DNA from: Dermatophagoides farinae
Lineage: Eukaryota; Arthropoda; Arachnida; Sarcoptiformes; Pyroglyphidae
Direction: 5' to 3'
NCBI RefSeq assembly: GCF_024713945.1
Contig: NC_134681.1
Span: 4,131,501-4,195,500, forward strand
DNA: 64,000 nucleotides
Made by a program: the position numbers and the translations under genes
Shown: piece by piece, positions 14,101 through 24,257 of the stretch
Layout of the letters: every line of letters begins with the position of its first letter
Position numbering within the stretch: position 1 is the first letter of the stretch
Notes under the pieces: model-generated
Seen by the model: only the letters and a program-made list of their open reading frames with translations
What the model was told of the DNA's origin: nothing
Databases searched by the model: none

Positions 14101-14969
14101 ATTACAAGACACGTTGGCGTCAATGTATTATTGGACATCAATATCTACATGCTGGTATTAAACCATTCTGTTGTGATTATCCTGGTTGTAAATTTCGATC
14201 AAGTTTACGTACAAATGTTGATGTACATAAACAATCACGTCATCGAGATTTTTATCTAACACAACAACAAAGATTACGACAACGGCAACAACAACAACAA
14301 CAACAACAGCAACAGCATCAGCTACAACCGCAACAACAACAACAAATGTCAACAAAATTATATAGATGTCGATATCGTGATTGTCAATTTTCAACACCTT
14401 GGTTTCAATCTCGTAATAATCATGAATCACGTGTACATCAACGGAATCCAAATTATGATAATAATTTGAAACTATTAATGAAAAATCAGATTAATAATCG
14501 ACAGAATAATGGTATCGTACAACCGGATGATGATGATGATGACGATGATGATGAAGATGATGAATATTATAATGATGATTATGATCCTGATTATGATGAA
14601 ATTGATGACGAAGTTTTAAATCAATTTAATGGTGGTACTATAATGAATGAACATATCGATAATAACAATAACAACAATAATGATGACAATAATGCAAACA
14701 TTGATGGTAATGGTAATGATGAAAATGTTGAAGATGATGATGATGATGATGATGATGAAAATCCAGTTTTAATTATTGATTGTCAACAAAATCAACAATT
14801 AAATGATGATAATATTAACGTAATTAAAAGTGAATCATCATCATCACTAATAATAAATCAGAAAAATGATATCCATAACAACAATAGCCATAATAATAAT
14901 ATTGATGATGATGATGATGATGTCAGAAACAATAAAATTGTTACTGATAATGATAAGAATGTTGATTGA
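11166..14969 (+). CDS. Large C2H2 zinc-finger protein with polyQ/polyD/polyN tracts
   Basis: Single-exon reading frame of 1267 aa, probably a nuclear DNA-binding regulator. A Lys/Glu-rich coiled-coil-like segment lies near residues 95-190. Five C2H2 fingers occur in three groups: two at about 716-770 (C-x4-C-x12-H-x3/4-H), two at about 969-1025, and one at about 1065-1090. Each has a four-residue Cys-Cys spacing and a CKF/CNY/CQF-type beginning. Between them lie long Gln runs (residues about 880-905 and 1040-1060), Asp runs (about 320-335, 1120-1130 and 1180), Ser and Asn runs, and a basic KRRGRKRKQR stretch near 860 that resembles a nuclear localisation signal or AT-hook. The start is the first in-frame ATG; the adenine-rich sequence just upstream and an acceptor-like CAG at 11021-11023 suggest a spliced 5' UTR. 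The exact orthologue is not recognised. Codon repeats make the homopolymer lengths prone to variation. Confidence 0.85.
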   Translation: MNDSTATTKEVGDNRIINDDGCKKLPSSSSTTTISAAAAASSTASAAAKISTTTTTIRDVNNDHDNDNNMMNPIMMINRNKNRLKDNNRNQRKTIKMLEQVEKSSKLIMFEQQNRRLETEIDEMKELIFSMKHSINILEKIRRTSREYIQYMRLLFFACVKNNSNEINKLHKIIAEIDHDLDNWDQKYESITLFQTNSGNDEKIRSLFTLGSSVGGNSSSSSSSINSKQQRPKQSINLKRRKLNNFNINIHSDERLNMKRNSMKNIINEQAQNFKQQQTRLPSTSNTMINDKFWLNDLNQKFRTKSSKMMMMPEDDDYDYDDDDDDDDDDDDNNDNVNVNGISGTGNYGYDENIDDNDNDDHGDGDVYRDRDDLIISTGVNDCSYGNQSISLPNDNVIDLNMSNETNNMIIPTELCEVSMDTASNNNESSSIGLNFLNSGMEMATDLYESKNDNNNMMMMKKDGSKQSATIQTVIETFYKKINKKNLQRRQQLMSTSNINMNMNDMLFSSTKSLNKATIDTAAQNLANRMNHTARRETLTPIQMQQQQQQQMTGTSSCIVTANNDIPQTDSINQSKSNVNAHQSSSSISNNNNVNNKSYNDYDNRSSLGGAHRTRNLRNLPGNGSQSSMVSTSVNNKQQQQSIYCSSSSTSSSSSSSSSSVHNQIVPVPTNATTNRNSIHSGRNNNINNQQNTNDHQQSNSLQQNFMQQPANKPLLYCDYNGCKFQTNIRQRLVMHKRVHLGEILYHCDVEGCGYFSNYKGNIKIHKKHRHRSTSSTYTGSTTTTTATTISSSSPSITNRATTRSISALANEAQSQQNQTMNATNTQQQSTSSSYMDDVVDNGNNDNTCDLIMDSDPIVPKRRGRKRKQRIYSNDSFQRQQQQQQQQQQQQQQQQQLQQQHFASGSYSNMNDDNSNGNISMDDSITAEFDYGMDDVSLFVNDQFGTGSVGNSLIDNNMIESSFDKNQSNEYECNVDNCNYKTRWRQCIIGHQYLHAGIKPFCCDYPGCKFRSSLRTNVDVHKQSRHRDFYLTQQQRLRQRQQQQQQQQQQHQLQPQQQQQMSTKLYRCRYRDCQFSTPWFQSRNNHESRVHQRNPNYDNNLKLLMKNQINNRQNNGIVQPDDDDDDDDDEDDEYYNDDYDPDYDEIDDEVLNQFNGGTIMNEHIDNNNNNNNDDNNANIDGNGNDENVEDDDDDDDDENPVLIIDCQQNQQLNDDNINVIKSESSSSLIINQKNDIHNNNSHNNNIDDDDDDVRNNKIVTDNDKNVD

Positions 14970-16134
14970 ATGCAAAAAAATAAAATAAAAAATAATTAGC
15001 AAACAGGGTAAAAAATAATAATGAATTCGGTATTGAATTAATAGCCAATATCTACATTAAAAAAAAAACACAAATTCATCAATACACACACACACACACA
15101 CATCCACTGCCTAATTGTATGGGGATACATAGTTTAAATTTTCATTGCTGGATCAATATTTCTTTTCATTTTAATATATATAAAAATGCCTTAGCCAAAA
15201 CAAAACAATAATGATGATGATGATGGTGATTTTTTCAATTTTTCCATTATGGAATTCATTCATTCCTGGTATGTTTTTCTTTTTTGTTTAATTTAATTGA
15301 TTAAATGACTGTTTTTTTTTTGGTTGTTGTTGTTGTTTACAGATTCTCATCTCATTCATTTCATTCTGGATGATGAAATTCATTTGTCGTTCTTCCGCAT
15401 TTCTTCAACACACACACACAAATCCAGATCCAAATCCACCTACCCGCACACACACACTCATCTATAAAAGACTCATTTGTACCACCAATAAATGACCGAA
15501 ATTTTTTTTTGTTTTGTTCTCTATTCATCATCAATTATTGTGTTTGTGTGTGTGTGTAATTTATATATTCGAATCTCATTGTTTTTAAACAACAACAAAA
15601 CAAACCAAAAACACAACATTTCTTTTCATTCCAGTAAATACAAATCTCTTTCTTTTGTTCATTAATTTATCACTTTTTTTGTACTATCAATGAAAAAAAA
15701 ATAAAAAATAAAATTTAAATTTTTAAAAGTTTATAATCGAAGTATCACTGTATTTTTCGAAAAAAAAAACAAAAATTCCAGTGGCAACATATTTTATGAA
15801 GGGATTCGAAAATTTTATTGCATAATGAAAAAACATATATAAACACAAATTTTTTGTTCATCATAATAATAACAATGAAAAATTGAAAATAAAATACGAT
15901 ACGATATGTTTTCATTTCATTTTCAAAATTTTCTGCCCATAGCTGAATATTTATGAAATTATTATTATATAATATATGTTATGGTCTCATCAATATAATA
16001 TTCTCAATTTTTTTTTTTTTTTGGTTTCCTCCCAAAATAATACATCATTCCTAATCATCAGTTTTTTTCACACTTTATTCTTGTCATCAATATTTTGATT
16101 TCGTTAATTCTTATCATCAAATAAAAATACCATC
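14970..16134. other. Intergenic between the zinc-finger and PLC X-domain genes
   Basis: Nothing coding seen. AT-rich, with AATAAA-like sequences soon after the zinc-finger stop codon (14978-14992), CA/TG repeats near 15087-15102 and 15545-15557, and pyrimidine-rich sequence before the next gene. Confidence 0.5.
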
Positions 16135-17294
16135 ATGGTAAAAGTTTTTCAATACAACAAATCTTCCACTTATCCATTCAATGCTGATTGGATGTCAAAA
16201 TTGAGTGATAAAAAGAAACGGCAACCAATTACAGAGCTAATTATACCTGGTATAAGTTATGATTTGATTATTCATAATATATTGAAATTGATTTGATTTT
16301 TTATTTATTAATAATTAAAATAGGTTCACATGATTCCGGTGCATATAAATTGTTTACCGAACTAGGCATTGCAATCGACCGTCCTGAATTGAATACATTT
16401 TGGATTAATCACTTTTCATTCATCACATTCCCGATTATTAATCGTTATTCACAAACACAAAATCAAAATGTATTTGAACAATTGAAATCCGGTATAAGAT
16501 ATTTGGATCTACGTATCAGTTTGAATCCACTGGATGATGAATTCTATATTACACATAATTTCTATGGTCCACCATTATTGATTATTCTGTTTCAAATACG
16601 ACGTTTTATTAAAAATTATCCATCTGAATCAATCATAATTGATATACAACATGTATACAATGTTGATTCTGAAAATAAATTTAATCGGCTTATGGATTTG
16701 TTTCGAACAATTTTTCTCGATCAAATGTTTTTACATTCAAAGAAAACCGGTGAATCGTGTATACCATCCATACACGATATGGTCAATAATCGACGGCCAA
16801 TTATGATGATTTATCGTGGTGATTATCATTCGAATGAATTGCCGGATTTTTTTTGGCCAAAAACTGCCATTTATAGTCCATGGCCAGATACACGATCTCC
16901 ATTATTGCTTCAGAAATTTATCGACAAAATTCTAGCCACATCAATCGATCATAGTCGTTTGTTTGTCATACAAACAGTGTTGACACCGAATAATCGATTT
17001 GTAATGAAAAATTTTTGGAGTAGCTTACGTCGTTTATCTGAACCAATTGGTGAAATTATTACGAAATTATTTGCGAAATTCCACTCTAGTGATGATGATG
17101 ATGATTATGATGATGAAGATGAAGATGATGTTCAACATGAAAAGATGAACAAAATCAATATTGTTATGTATGATTATATTGATCGTCAAACAAATAATGG
17201 ACAATTTCTTATTGATCAAATTATTGCAGCTAATTTTAACGAAACTACTATTAATCATCATGACGAATTTAATTTGACGAAAAAAGAACAATAA
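16135..17294 (+). CDS. PI-PLC X-domain-containing protein (PLCXD-like)
   Basis: Two exons, 16135-16249 and 16324-17294, joined in phase 1 across a 74-nt intron that interrupts the catalytic IPGSHDSGAY segment; 361 aa. The family resembles the X half of phosphoinositide-specific phospholipase C without PH, EF, Y or C2 domains. Seen: the first catalytic His in GSHDSGAY (about residue 41), the YLDLRIS strand, a second His in ITHNFYGP (about 116), the IIDIQHVYN segment and later WPDTRS and YDYID motifs usual for PLCXD1-3. No signal peptide or membrane helix, so probably cytosolic. An acidic Asp/Glu run (about residues 295-310) is a lineage insert. The start is the ATG at 16135, giving a normal PLCXD N-terminus of about 35 residues before the catalytic loop. 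The substrate cannot be told from sequence. Confidence 0.88.
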
Positions 17295-17590
17295 TTAGGC
17301 GCTTTGAATGAAAAAAAAATGAACCAAACAAATTCATTCTCATTTGAAATCGATTCTTTCTTCATATATAATTTGATTGATTTACATATCGATTGTTTTT
17401 TTTTGAAATGTAATTGTGATTTTTTTTTAAATTTTAAATTTTGCTTTATTTTTTTTTGTTTGCTTTTCATATAATTCATATATATGTGTTGTATGTGTGT
17501 GTGTATTTGAATTGATAATCAATCTCATACTTTGATGTTTTTGAATTTGAATGTGATTTTAAGATAAATTAAAAAAAAATTTTTTTTTCG

Positions 17591-18953
17591 TTATTTTAGT
17601 TGACTGTCTTTTAATGATGATGATGATGATGATGATGCATTTAAATTTGTCAAACTTTTTGCAAGTGTCCGATGATGATTACGATGGTGATGATTATTAT
17701 TATAACGACGTTGATGATGATGATGATGATAATGATGATGAGGAGGATTTTTCTGTTCTTGTTGTTGTTTAGTTCGTTGATCTGATTGATGATTCAATGG
17801 TGAATGAACACTTTTAGCCGATAATGATGATGATTGTATCGAAATTTGATTGATTTGATTTCTATCATTTGTATTGATTTGATCGAAAAGTGCAGCTAAT
17901 AAACTAATATCGGTTTGTGTAGACACTGTACGATTATTGCATCTTTTTGAACCGGCCATTCGACTTTCAAGACGTGGTAATTTTGCTGATGATAATGTTT
18001 TTCGTTCGATGAGATTTTGTTTACCATTATCATCATCAACATCGTTATTATCATTATCGGAATTATTTATATCTAGATAATTTATTAAACTTGCCACACT
18101 AGATGATCGACGCATTTTCATTGATTGCACTGATGGTGATTTCAATGATCGCCGATGATTATGATGATTATCATTATTTTCTTTTGTTACTGATTCTGTA
18201 TGATGTTCTTTATCGAATTCTTCACGCATTTTTGCTTGCTGTAATCGAATTTTTTGATCCTAATAATTCATTTTCAACACGTTCAATTTGTTGAACTCGA
18301 TTCATTTTTTGGCATTTTTCTTTCATCTGTTGTTCTAATTGTTGTTTATATTCACGTGCTTTTTGTCTTTTCTTTTCAACATCATCTATCGAAAATTCTG
18401 GATCTCTATTTCGTGCAAATCGACGATAATTCGTGGCTACCGTTTCACCGAATGGCCAAGATGATGATGATGATGTTGATGGCCAGAAAAAATCCGAATC
18501 ATTTGATTTTGGTAATTTAATTGTAGATGATGGCGACGATGATGCTGATAATGATGGTGTTGAAATTAAATTCGCAGATTTTCTATTTATGGTCGATATT
18601 TCTTTATTATTTGATTGATTTTGATCATGATCACTATCATCTTTATGTTGATTATTATGATTAAAAATTGTAGACAAATCATTTGATGATTTTGAACATT
18701 TACGACGATGATTATTGTCAGTCATGATTATTTTCGGTGTAAATGATTTATCTAAATTTTGATTGGTCAAATTTATTGATGATATTGATTTTTTTCTTTG
18801 TTGACCAATAGAATTATCATCATCATCATTGTTATCATTTGTTATTGGTCGAATCATTTCTCCATTATTTAGATCATGATTATTATTACTAAATATGATG
18901 AATTTCTTTAGATTTTCCAATAAACTATTCAAATCTTGTGGTGTAGAATTCAT
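17591..18953 (-). CDS. Coiled-coil, Ser/Asn-rich protein, possibly CSPP1/CCDC66-like, with a frame break
   Basis: Reads from the ATG at 18953 for about 240 codons, stops at 18222, and continues one base out of phase to 17591. The two halves join naturally inside a charged coiled coil: KKRQKAREYKQQLEQQM upstream, then KMREEFDKEH downstream. The overlap window 18222-18265 contains a run of six T (18250-18255, A6 on the coding strand); dropping one base restores a frame of about 453 codons. A 37-nt micro-intron is a weaker alternative, because its donor would be poor. The rest is low complexity (Asn, Ser, Asp, His) with short conserved-looking patches such as STQTDISLLAALFDQ. The helical repeat vaguely resembles centrosome/cilium proteins CSPP1 and CCDC66; this is a weak guess. 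Either a sequencing/assembly indel or a genuine mutation. Confidence 0.6.
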
Positions 18954-19678
18954 TCTGAATTATTTGAATGGAAAAAAACACGACAATGACAATTAGTCAA
19001 ACACAAGTAAACAACCGAATAGAATCAACAAAACCTGCTTGATTCTGATTCCTGTACTTTTTTTTCTCTTCACCTATGGTTACCATGGTTATTTCAAATA
19101 AAATCACAAAAAAACAACAATTTGTATGCATGCGCTCAGAATATTCTTCTGATTCATTCAATTCAAAATAAATGTAAAATGAATTGAAAATTGTTAACAT
19201 TAAAATCTTGCTTATAACATGTGAACAATTTCGTATATACATCCATGTGAATCTAAAGTGCAACAATGACAAGTTCCTTAACGTTTTGATGTTCTGAGAA
19301 AATCCCGATCCATTTCATATGATGATGATGATGATGATGTGATGGGAAAAAAATGGACGAATAAATTAATTTTCGGATTTTTTTTCATATTAAAATACGA
19401 CAAAAAATGATGAGTTCATTTATGGTTTTATCTTGGATAAAAAGTCTCATTCTCACGAGTTTTAATTAAATGATGATGAAGATGATTATGATGACATGAA
19501 TGAAATTATACCATGGATTTCAAGTGAAAGTGAAAGAGAAAATTTTTTTTTTTGAAACAAAATGAGAAATCTTTTCGTTTGTAGAAAAAAAAGGTTAAAA
19601 AAAATCATCACGAAACATTTGACCAACAATCTTCAAGTGAACAACAAATACAGTTTTCAATTCAGTTAAAATTGAATA
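18954..19678. other. Divergent intergenic region
   Basis: No gene seen. It separates the divergent starts of the coiled-coil gene (-) and the small secreted gene (+), and should hold their promoters. It contains a GAT repeat at 19320-19340 and poly-A/T runs. Confidence 0.5.
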
Positions 19679-20185
19679 ATGATTTGTCTATCACGAATGA
19701 ATTCATTTTTATGGATTAGTATTGGCCTAATACAATTATGGTCAATAATAATGACAAGTGAATCGGCAATTCATCTTGTGAAATATGGCCGTCGTAATCC
19801 ATTAAAGCCCAAATCCACACGAGCATTATTGAATAATGGTATGGAAAAATTTGATAATTCAACAATTCAAACATTATTTCGTAGTGGTTCACTGGATAAT
19901 GTTGATGGCAATGTTCATCTTATCACCAGTGTATCGAATCAAACATCATTGATTAATGGCTTTGAACGATTCACCAATGCCGATAAGAAGAATGATATTA
20001 TTGATGATTTGAATAAATCAAAATCAAAATTGGTCCATTCAACGACGACGACGACGACGACGACAGCGGCGACGATGACAAAAATTTTAATGGAAAAGAC
20101 ATCGATCAATCCGATGAATTTTACCGCTAATCGTGGATCATTTGGATTTCGAAAACCAAAATCAACAATTTCGAATCGACAATAA
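19679..20185 (+). CDS. Small secreted protein, candidate peptide precursor
   Basis: Intronless 168-aa protein. The N-terminus is a clear signal peptide (hydrophobic stretch of roughly residues 8-24, either from the first Met or from Met7), followed almost at once by IHLVKYGRR. Gly-Arg-Arg is the canonical processing and amidation signal of neuropeptide precursors, so a short peptide ending in an amidated Tyr would be released from the start of the propeptide. The remainder has no cysteine, a Thr run encoded by an ACG repeat, and a GSFGFRKPK segment near the C-terminus. I do not recognise the peptide family. Only one Gly-dibasic site is present, so a non-neuropeptide secreted protein is also possible. 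An AATAAA-like signal at 20280 lies past the stop codon, and the gene converges on the IFRD gene with about 230 bases between the stop codons. Confidence 0.6.
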   Translation: MICLSRMNSFLWISIGLIQLWSIIMTSESAIHLVKYGRRNPLKPKSTRALLNNGMEKFDNSTIQTLFRSGSLDNVDGNVHLITSVSNQTSLINGFERFTNADKKNDIIDDLNKSKSKLVHSTTTTTTTTAATMTKILMEKTSINPMNFTANRGSFGFRKPKSTISNRQ

Positions 20186-20417
20186 ATTGAAATTCAAAAC
20201 ATTCAAATTGATGTATTTTTTTTTTTTAGATTTTCACAAAAAATTTATTCATATCGATTAATTTTAATTTTTAAGGAAGAATAAAATTTCACAAAAAAAA
20301 TCATTATGGCTTGAACATTATTCAGGTTTCAAATTTGAACAGCAGTTGTTTGTTTAATATTTATTTAATTAATTAAAGTTATAATATGGTAAGCCTTTCA
20401 AATTGTAAAATGGGCAA

Positions 20418-22026
20418 TCAGTAATCAAAATCTCCACGTTTACCACGCATTTTCGAACGATTCATTTCACGATTTTTACGATTAGTTTCATGTTGATTTC
20501 TCTAGTAGTTTTTAAAATGATAAAATGTTTTTTTTAAAATATTGATTGATTATGATGAATATGAATCAACTTACGGCATTTAATTTAGTGTTTTTAGTAT
20601 TCAACACTTGATCCAATAAAACTGGACCCAGTTCAAATATATCTCGTAGCATTGGATTTTGTGATAGATGTAGATTCATACCTGAACCGAGTACCGAACA
20701 AAATGTATCATAATAACGTTTCATTTTCCATGAATCAATTTCCAATTTTTCGCATCCAAATTTAATTGTTTCAGGCCCATATGAATCACCTTCAATTGTA
20801 CGAAGAATTTGTCGGAAATTTGATCGTTGTGTACGAAGTTCTTTTTTCGATTTTGATTTCTGTGAATCAGTTGCTAGTTGACTGAATTTCTCACGTAATT
20901 CATGTATGTTGAACAAATGCAAATCTAGATCATTTTCCATACAATTTTCATATAACAATGCAATACATTCACCGGCAGCTAAACGTAGCTCTAAATGACT
21001 TGATTCCAAACATTTGATCAATTTATTCATATCTGGTCCGATTAATTCGGCAACAAATTCATCATCAGCAATGGTAGACAAAAAATTGAACATATTCAGG
21101 CACATTGCTTTCAATAAATTGACGGCCATCAATTGATTGGCATCTGGATGACCACGTACAGGCGAAAAGGCAATCAATAACAATTGGTTCGACAATTCGG
21201 CAATTTTTTCCATTCCATAATCGGTAATGAAACAACCCAAACTGAGGATGAATAAAAATAAATTTTTACAATCATACAATTGAATTAATATTGATCAAAA
21301 TACCTTAAAGCTGTGGCTGCTCGTGATCGAACCAATGGTTTTGCTGTTGGATCAATCAAAATCCGTTCAATGTGGCCATATATTGAACGGAAAAAATCAT
21401 CACATTCATCACCAATGGTAATCAATGTCAAGCTAAGAATCAAGGCAGCCGAACCGCTTTCATCACCAAGTCGTTTTATGCCATGTTCAATCACTTCTTG
21501 AAGTGTCATTTTCCTAATTGAAAAAAAATGATCAGCGGTTTCTATTCTGAAAAAAATCCATTACCTATTGTCAAGATAATCATCACCAAGATATCTAGTT
21601 TGAAAAGCTTTCACCAATGAATCATAATGACGTAGACGATCTTTTTGACTTTTAGTTGATTGTAATTCTTCCAGAACCATCGATAATTTCGATGCAAAAT
21701 CATCAAAATGTGCGACACCATCTTCATTGCCAACGATTGTACCATTAACATCTTCTTCACAATAATCAGGGCTTTGTTGTCCACTAAGAATACCATCATC
21801 AAGATCATAACGTGCATTTGGATGTGATGCATTAGAATAAATCGATACAATTGATGCTGCATCATTCAATACAGAATCATTATCTGAACCATTATCATCA
21901 ATGATTTGTTTGGTTGGATGACCTACACATGGGAAACCAATTATAAATCAAATTTCCATAAAAAAATTTTTACTTACGTTTTGAATATCGATTATTCGAT
22001 TTACTTGAATCACGTTTTCGACCCAT
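20418..22026 (-). CDS. IFRD1: Interferon-related developmental regulator (IFRD1/2 family)
   Basis: Transcriptional co-regulator of the IFRD family (PC4/Tis7, SKMc15), an armadillo-like helical nuclear/cytoplasmic protein. Five exons: 22026-21978, 21922-21565, 21513-21304, 21241-20575 and 20501-20418, all GT-AG and in phase; 455 aa, the same size as vertebrate IFRD1 (about 450). Seen: basic start MGRKRDSSKS, an acidic/Ser region, the conserved KLSMVLEELQSTKSQKDR block, the helical IFRD domain (KAFQTRYLGDD, LGDESGSAALILSLTLI, LRLAAGECIALLYE), the linker KKELRTQRSNFRQILRTIEG, and the C-terminal IFRD domain ending MNRSKMRGKRGDFDY, the hallmark basic tail. Introns are 46-73 nt except the first joins, which are similar. 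No anomalies. Vertebrate IFRD1 and IFRD2 cannot be separated here; a single arthropod member is expected. Confidence 0.93.
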
Positions 22027-24257
22027 CTCGAATTGGCAATAATTTACCACTCTCCTCTCTCACAAACAGACACACGCACAGATAAAATTTATAAAATTTC
22101 AAATTCAAAAAAAAAACAACCACTACGAGGAGAGAGTGACAAAAAAAAGAGACGCACAATGAAAAATTGTTTTCTTTCAAATGTGAAATTTGATGTGATT
22201 AATGAGTGTTGTTCAAGTTTCCCTTCCCCCTCAAAAAAATAATGTTAAAGGAAAAAATTTCAAGTTTTTTTTTATATTTAATTGTTGTTGTCGTTGCGGT
22301 GGTAATGGTTGAATTTTCAGCAAAATAATGTCTATATATATATATGTTTGTGTTTCTTTCAATTGAAATGATAAAATAATTTTAAAAATTGAATAAAAAA
22401 TGTTCAAACCTAGACTATTCTGTTTTATTATTACTATAAATTAATAAATATAAATTAAATTAAATTAAATTAAGAAAAAAAAACGAAAGAATGAACGAAT
22501 CTCTGACTAAAATGAACAATAACCAAAACCAAAAAAAAAAAAAACGAAAAAAGAAATTTAGCACGTGCACAATACAGAGGGCCGTTGTTGTTTTTGTTGT
22601 TGTGGTTGTGATTGTTGTAATGGCCACCAATAATAATTGTCATTGATTTGTTTCAAATGATTATTGTTTATCATATGGATTGATTGTAATAATAATTGTT
22701 GTTGTTGTTGATAATAATAAAATGGATATGAAAACCAAATATTCGAATGATAGTTTTTTTGTTGGTCCATAAAATATTGACCATTGTTTTCATTGTATTC
22801 TTGATGTTGTTGTTGTTGTTGTTGTTGATTCTCCCAATTCTTCTTCGTATTGTTTTTGGGATAATTTTCTAGAATAAAATGATTGTTATGGATAAAATTT
22901 GTAGAATAATTTAGATTCGGAAATCGATTCAAATGGCAAATTAGCATGTTGGTGTTTTTTTTTTGTTTTGTTTCTTTTGTTGTTGCTGTTTACGTGGCCT
23001 AGGCAAATTGATGAAAATATTACTTTGAAATCAGATAAAAAAAACAAAGTTCAAATATCGAGATATAATTGAATGAAAATTTGTTTTGTTTTTTATTTTG
23101 AAATTCAAGAATTTTTATTTTCAATTCTAAAACGTAGAAACAAACAAACGAACAAACGAACGAACGAAAACACACAAACGCACACGTGTACAACACAAAA
23201 TGGAAATGGGTAACAAAAAAAAAATGGATCCAACAATTGAGAGAAGGCTGAAAAAAATGCTACTAAACTGGCAATGACGATATAAAATAAGAGACAAAAA
23301 AAAACGCGAGTGGTCGTGTTGAATCCAATGTTGATGATTGGCCACCATTACAAAAAACAAAAAAATCCAGAGAAAACTGGAAAAAACTTCACATACACTA
23401 TACGCTACACTGTGTATATGCAGAGAAAGTGGATTGTGTGAGCAAAATAAAACAGCGTGTATTTTTCCACAACCAATGGATATATAAAAATGTTATGAAT
23501 GTGAAGATCATACTCTCTCTCTCTCTCTTGTGTCCTTTATATTTATCTTTGTATTCAATTTGGATTTCCACACACACACACACACATATATATATGTGTA
23601 TCCAATGGAAATGGAGTCGAATCCATCTATCCTCCTCTATATATATTTATATTATATCTTCATCATCATGTACATTGATTTTGATGAAACAAAAAAATAG
23701 GAAAAAAAAACAATTTAACATTGATTTTAAATGGTAATCTGTCCATATTATTATTGCTTTACACACCGTTTATGATGACGATATAAATAAATGATTTAAT
23801 TGCAATCATAAAATTGATATATATCTATGACATTTAGGAATCTCAATTATTATAATCACCATCATTATCAATTATATTCTTTATTTTTTCACAATAAACG
23901 TTTTTTAGCCACGTTTACATTCATTCATGTATGTGTATAACAAACACATCAATCGATGATGAAAAAAAATTTTCAATGATGACGAAATTTAAACGTTTTG
24001 TTTGATCTTTTCTCTCCTGAGGATATCTTTGCATTGAAATCATTTTATTTTCAATAATAAAATTTTTAAGGCACATGTATAGAAAAATTGATTGATTTAT
24101 ATAAATATAAATAATAATATAATATCTGAAAGAATTTGAGAGAGTGTGAAAAAAAAATCACGAATACAGAATGATTATAAAAAAAAATTTTCAAAACAAA
24201 GAAAAAAATTGGGAGCAAAATAAAAATGAAAAAAAAACTAATAATAATTTAGAAAAT
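22027..24257. other. Non-coding stretch between the IFRD and Kibra-like genes
   Basis: Mostly AT-rich with microsatellites. It includes the doubtful polyQ frame at 22558-22947 and otherwise nothing I would call a gene. Notable repeats are a CT run (23513-23528) and CA run (23572-23586). No C2-domain exon that could extend the Kibra-like gene was seen here on the minus strand. Confidence 0.5.
22558..22947 (-). CDS. Doubtful polyQ/Asn-rich hypothetical protein
   Basis: An ATG-initiated frame of 129 codons rich in Gln, Asn and Tyr, with two Gln runs and a PFYYY-type aromatic patch. There is no recognised domain, no signal peptide and no obvious neighbouring exon. Gln-rich frames arise easily from the CAA/GTT repeats of this genome, so this may not be a gene. 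The non-repeat segments (for example HLNRFPNLNYSTNF and YYWWPLQQ) are somewhat more varied than in typical shadow frames, which is the only reason to list it. Confidence 0.25.
   Translation of the reverse strand: MLICHLNRFPNLNYSTNFIHNNHFILENYPKNNTKKNWENQQQQQQQHQEYNENNGQYFMDQQKNYHSNIWFSYPFYYYQQQQQLLLQSIHMINNNHLKQINDNYYWWPLQQSQPQQQKQQRPSVLCTC

Noticed and set aside
18222-18300. 37-nt micro-intron to explain the coiled-coil gene break
   Set aside because: The acceptor looks fair but the donor (GTTCAA) is poor and the length is below any other intron here; a homopolymer indel is simpler.
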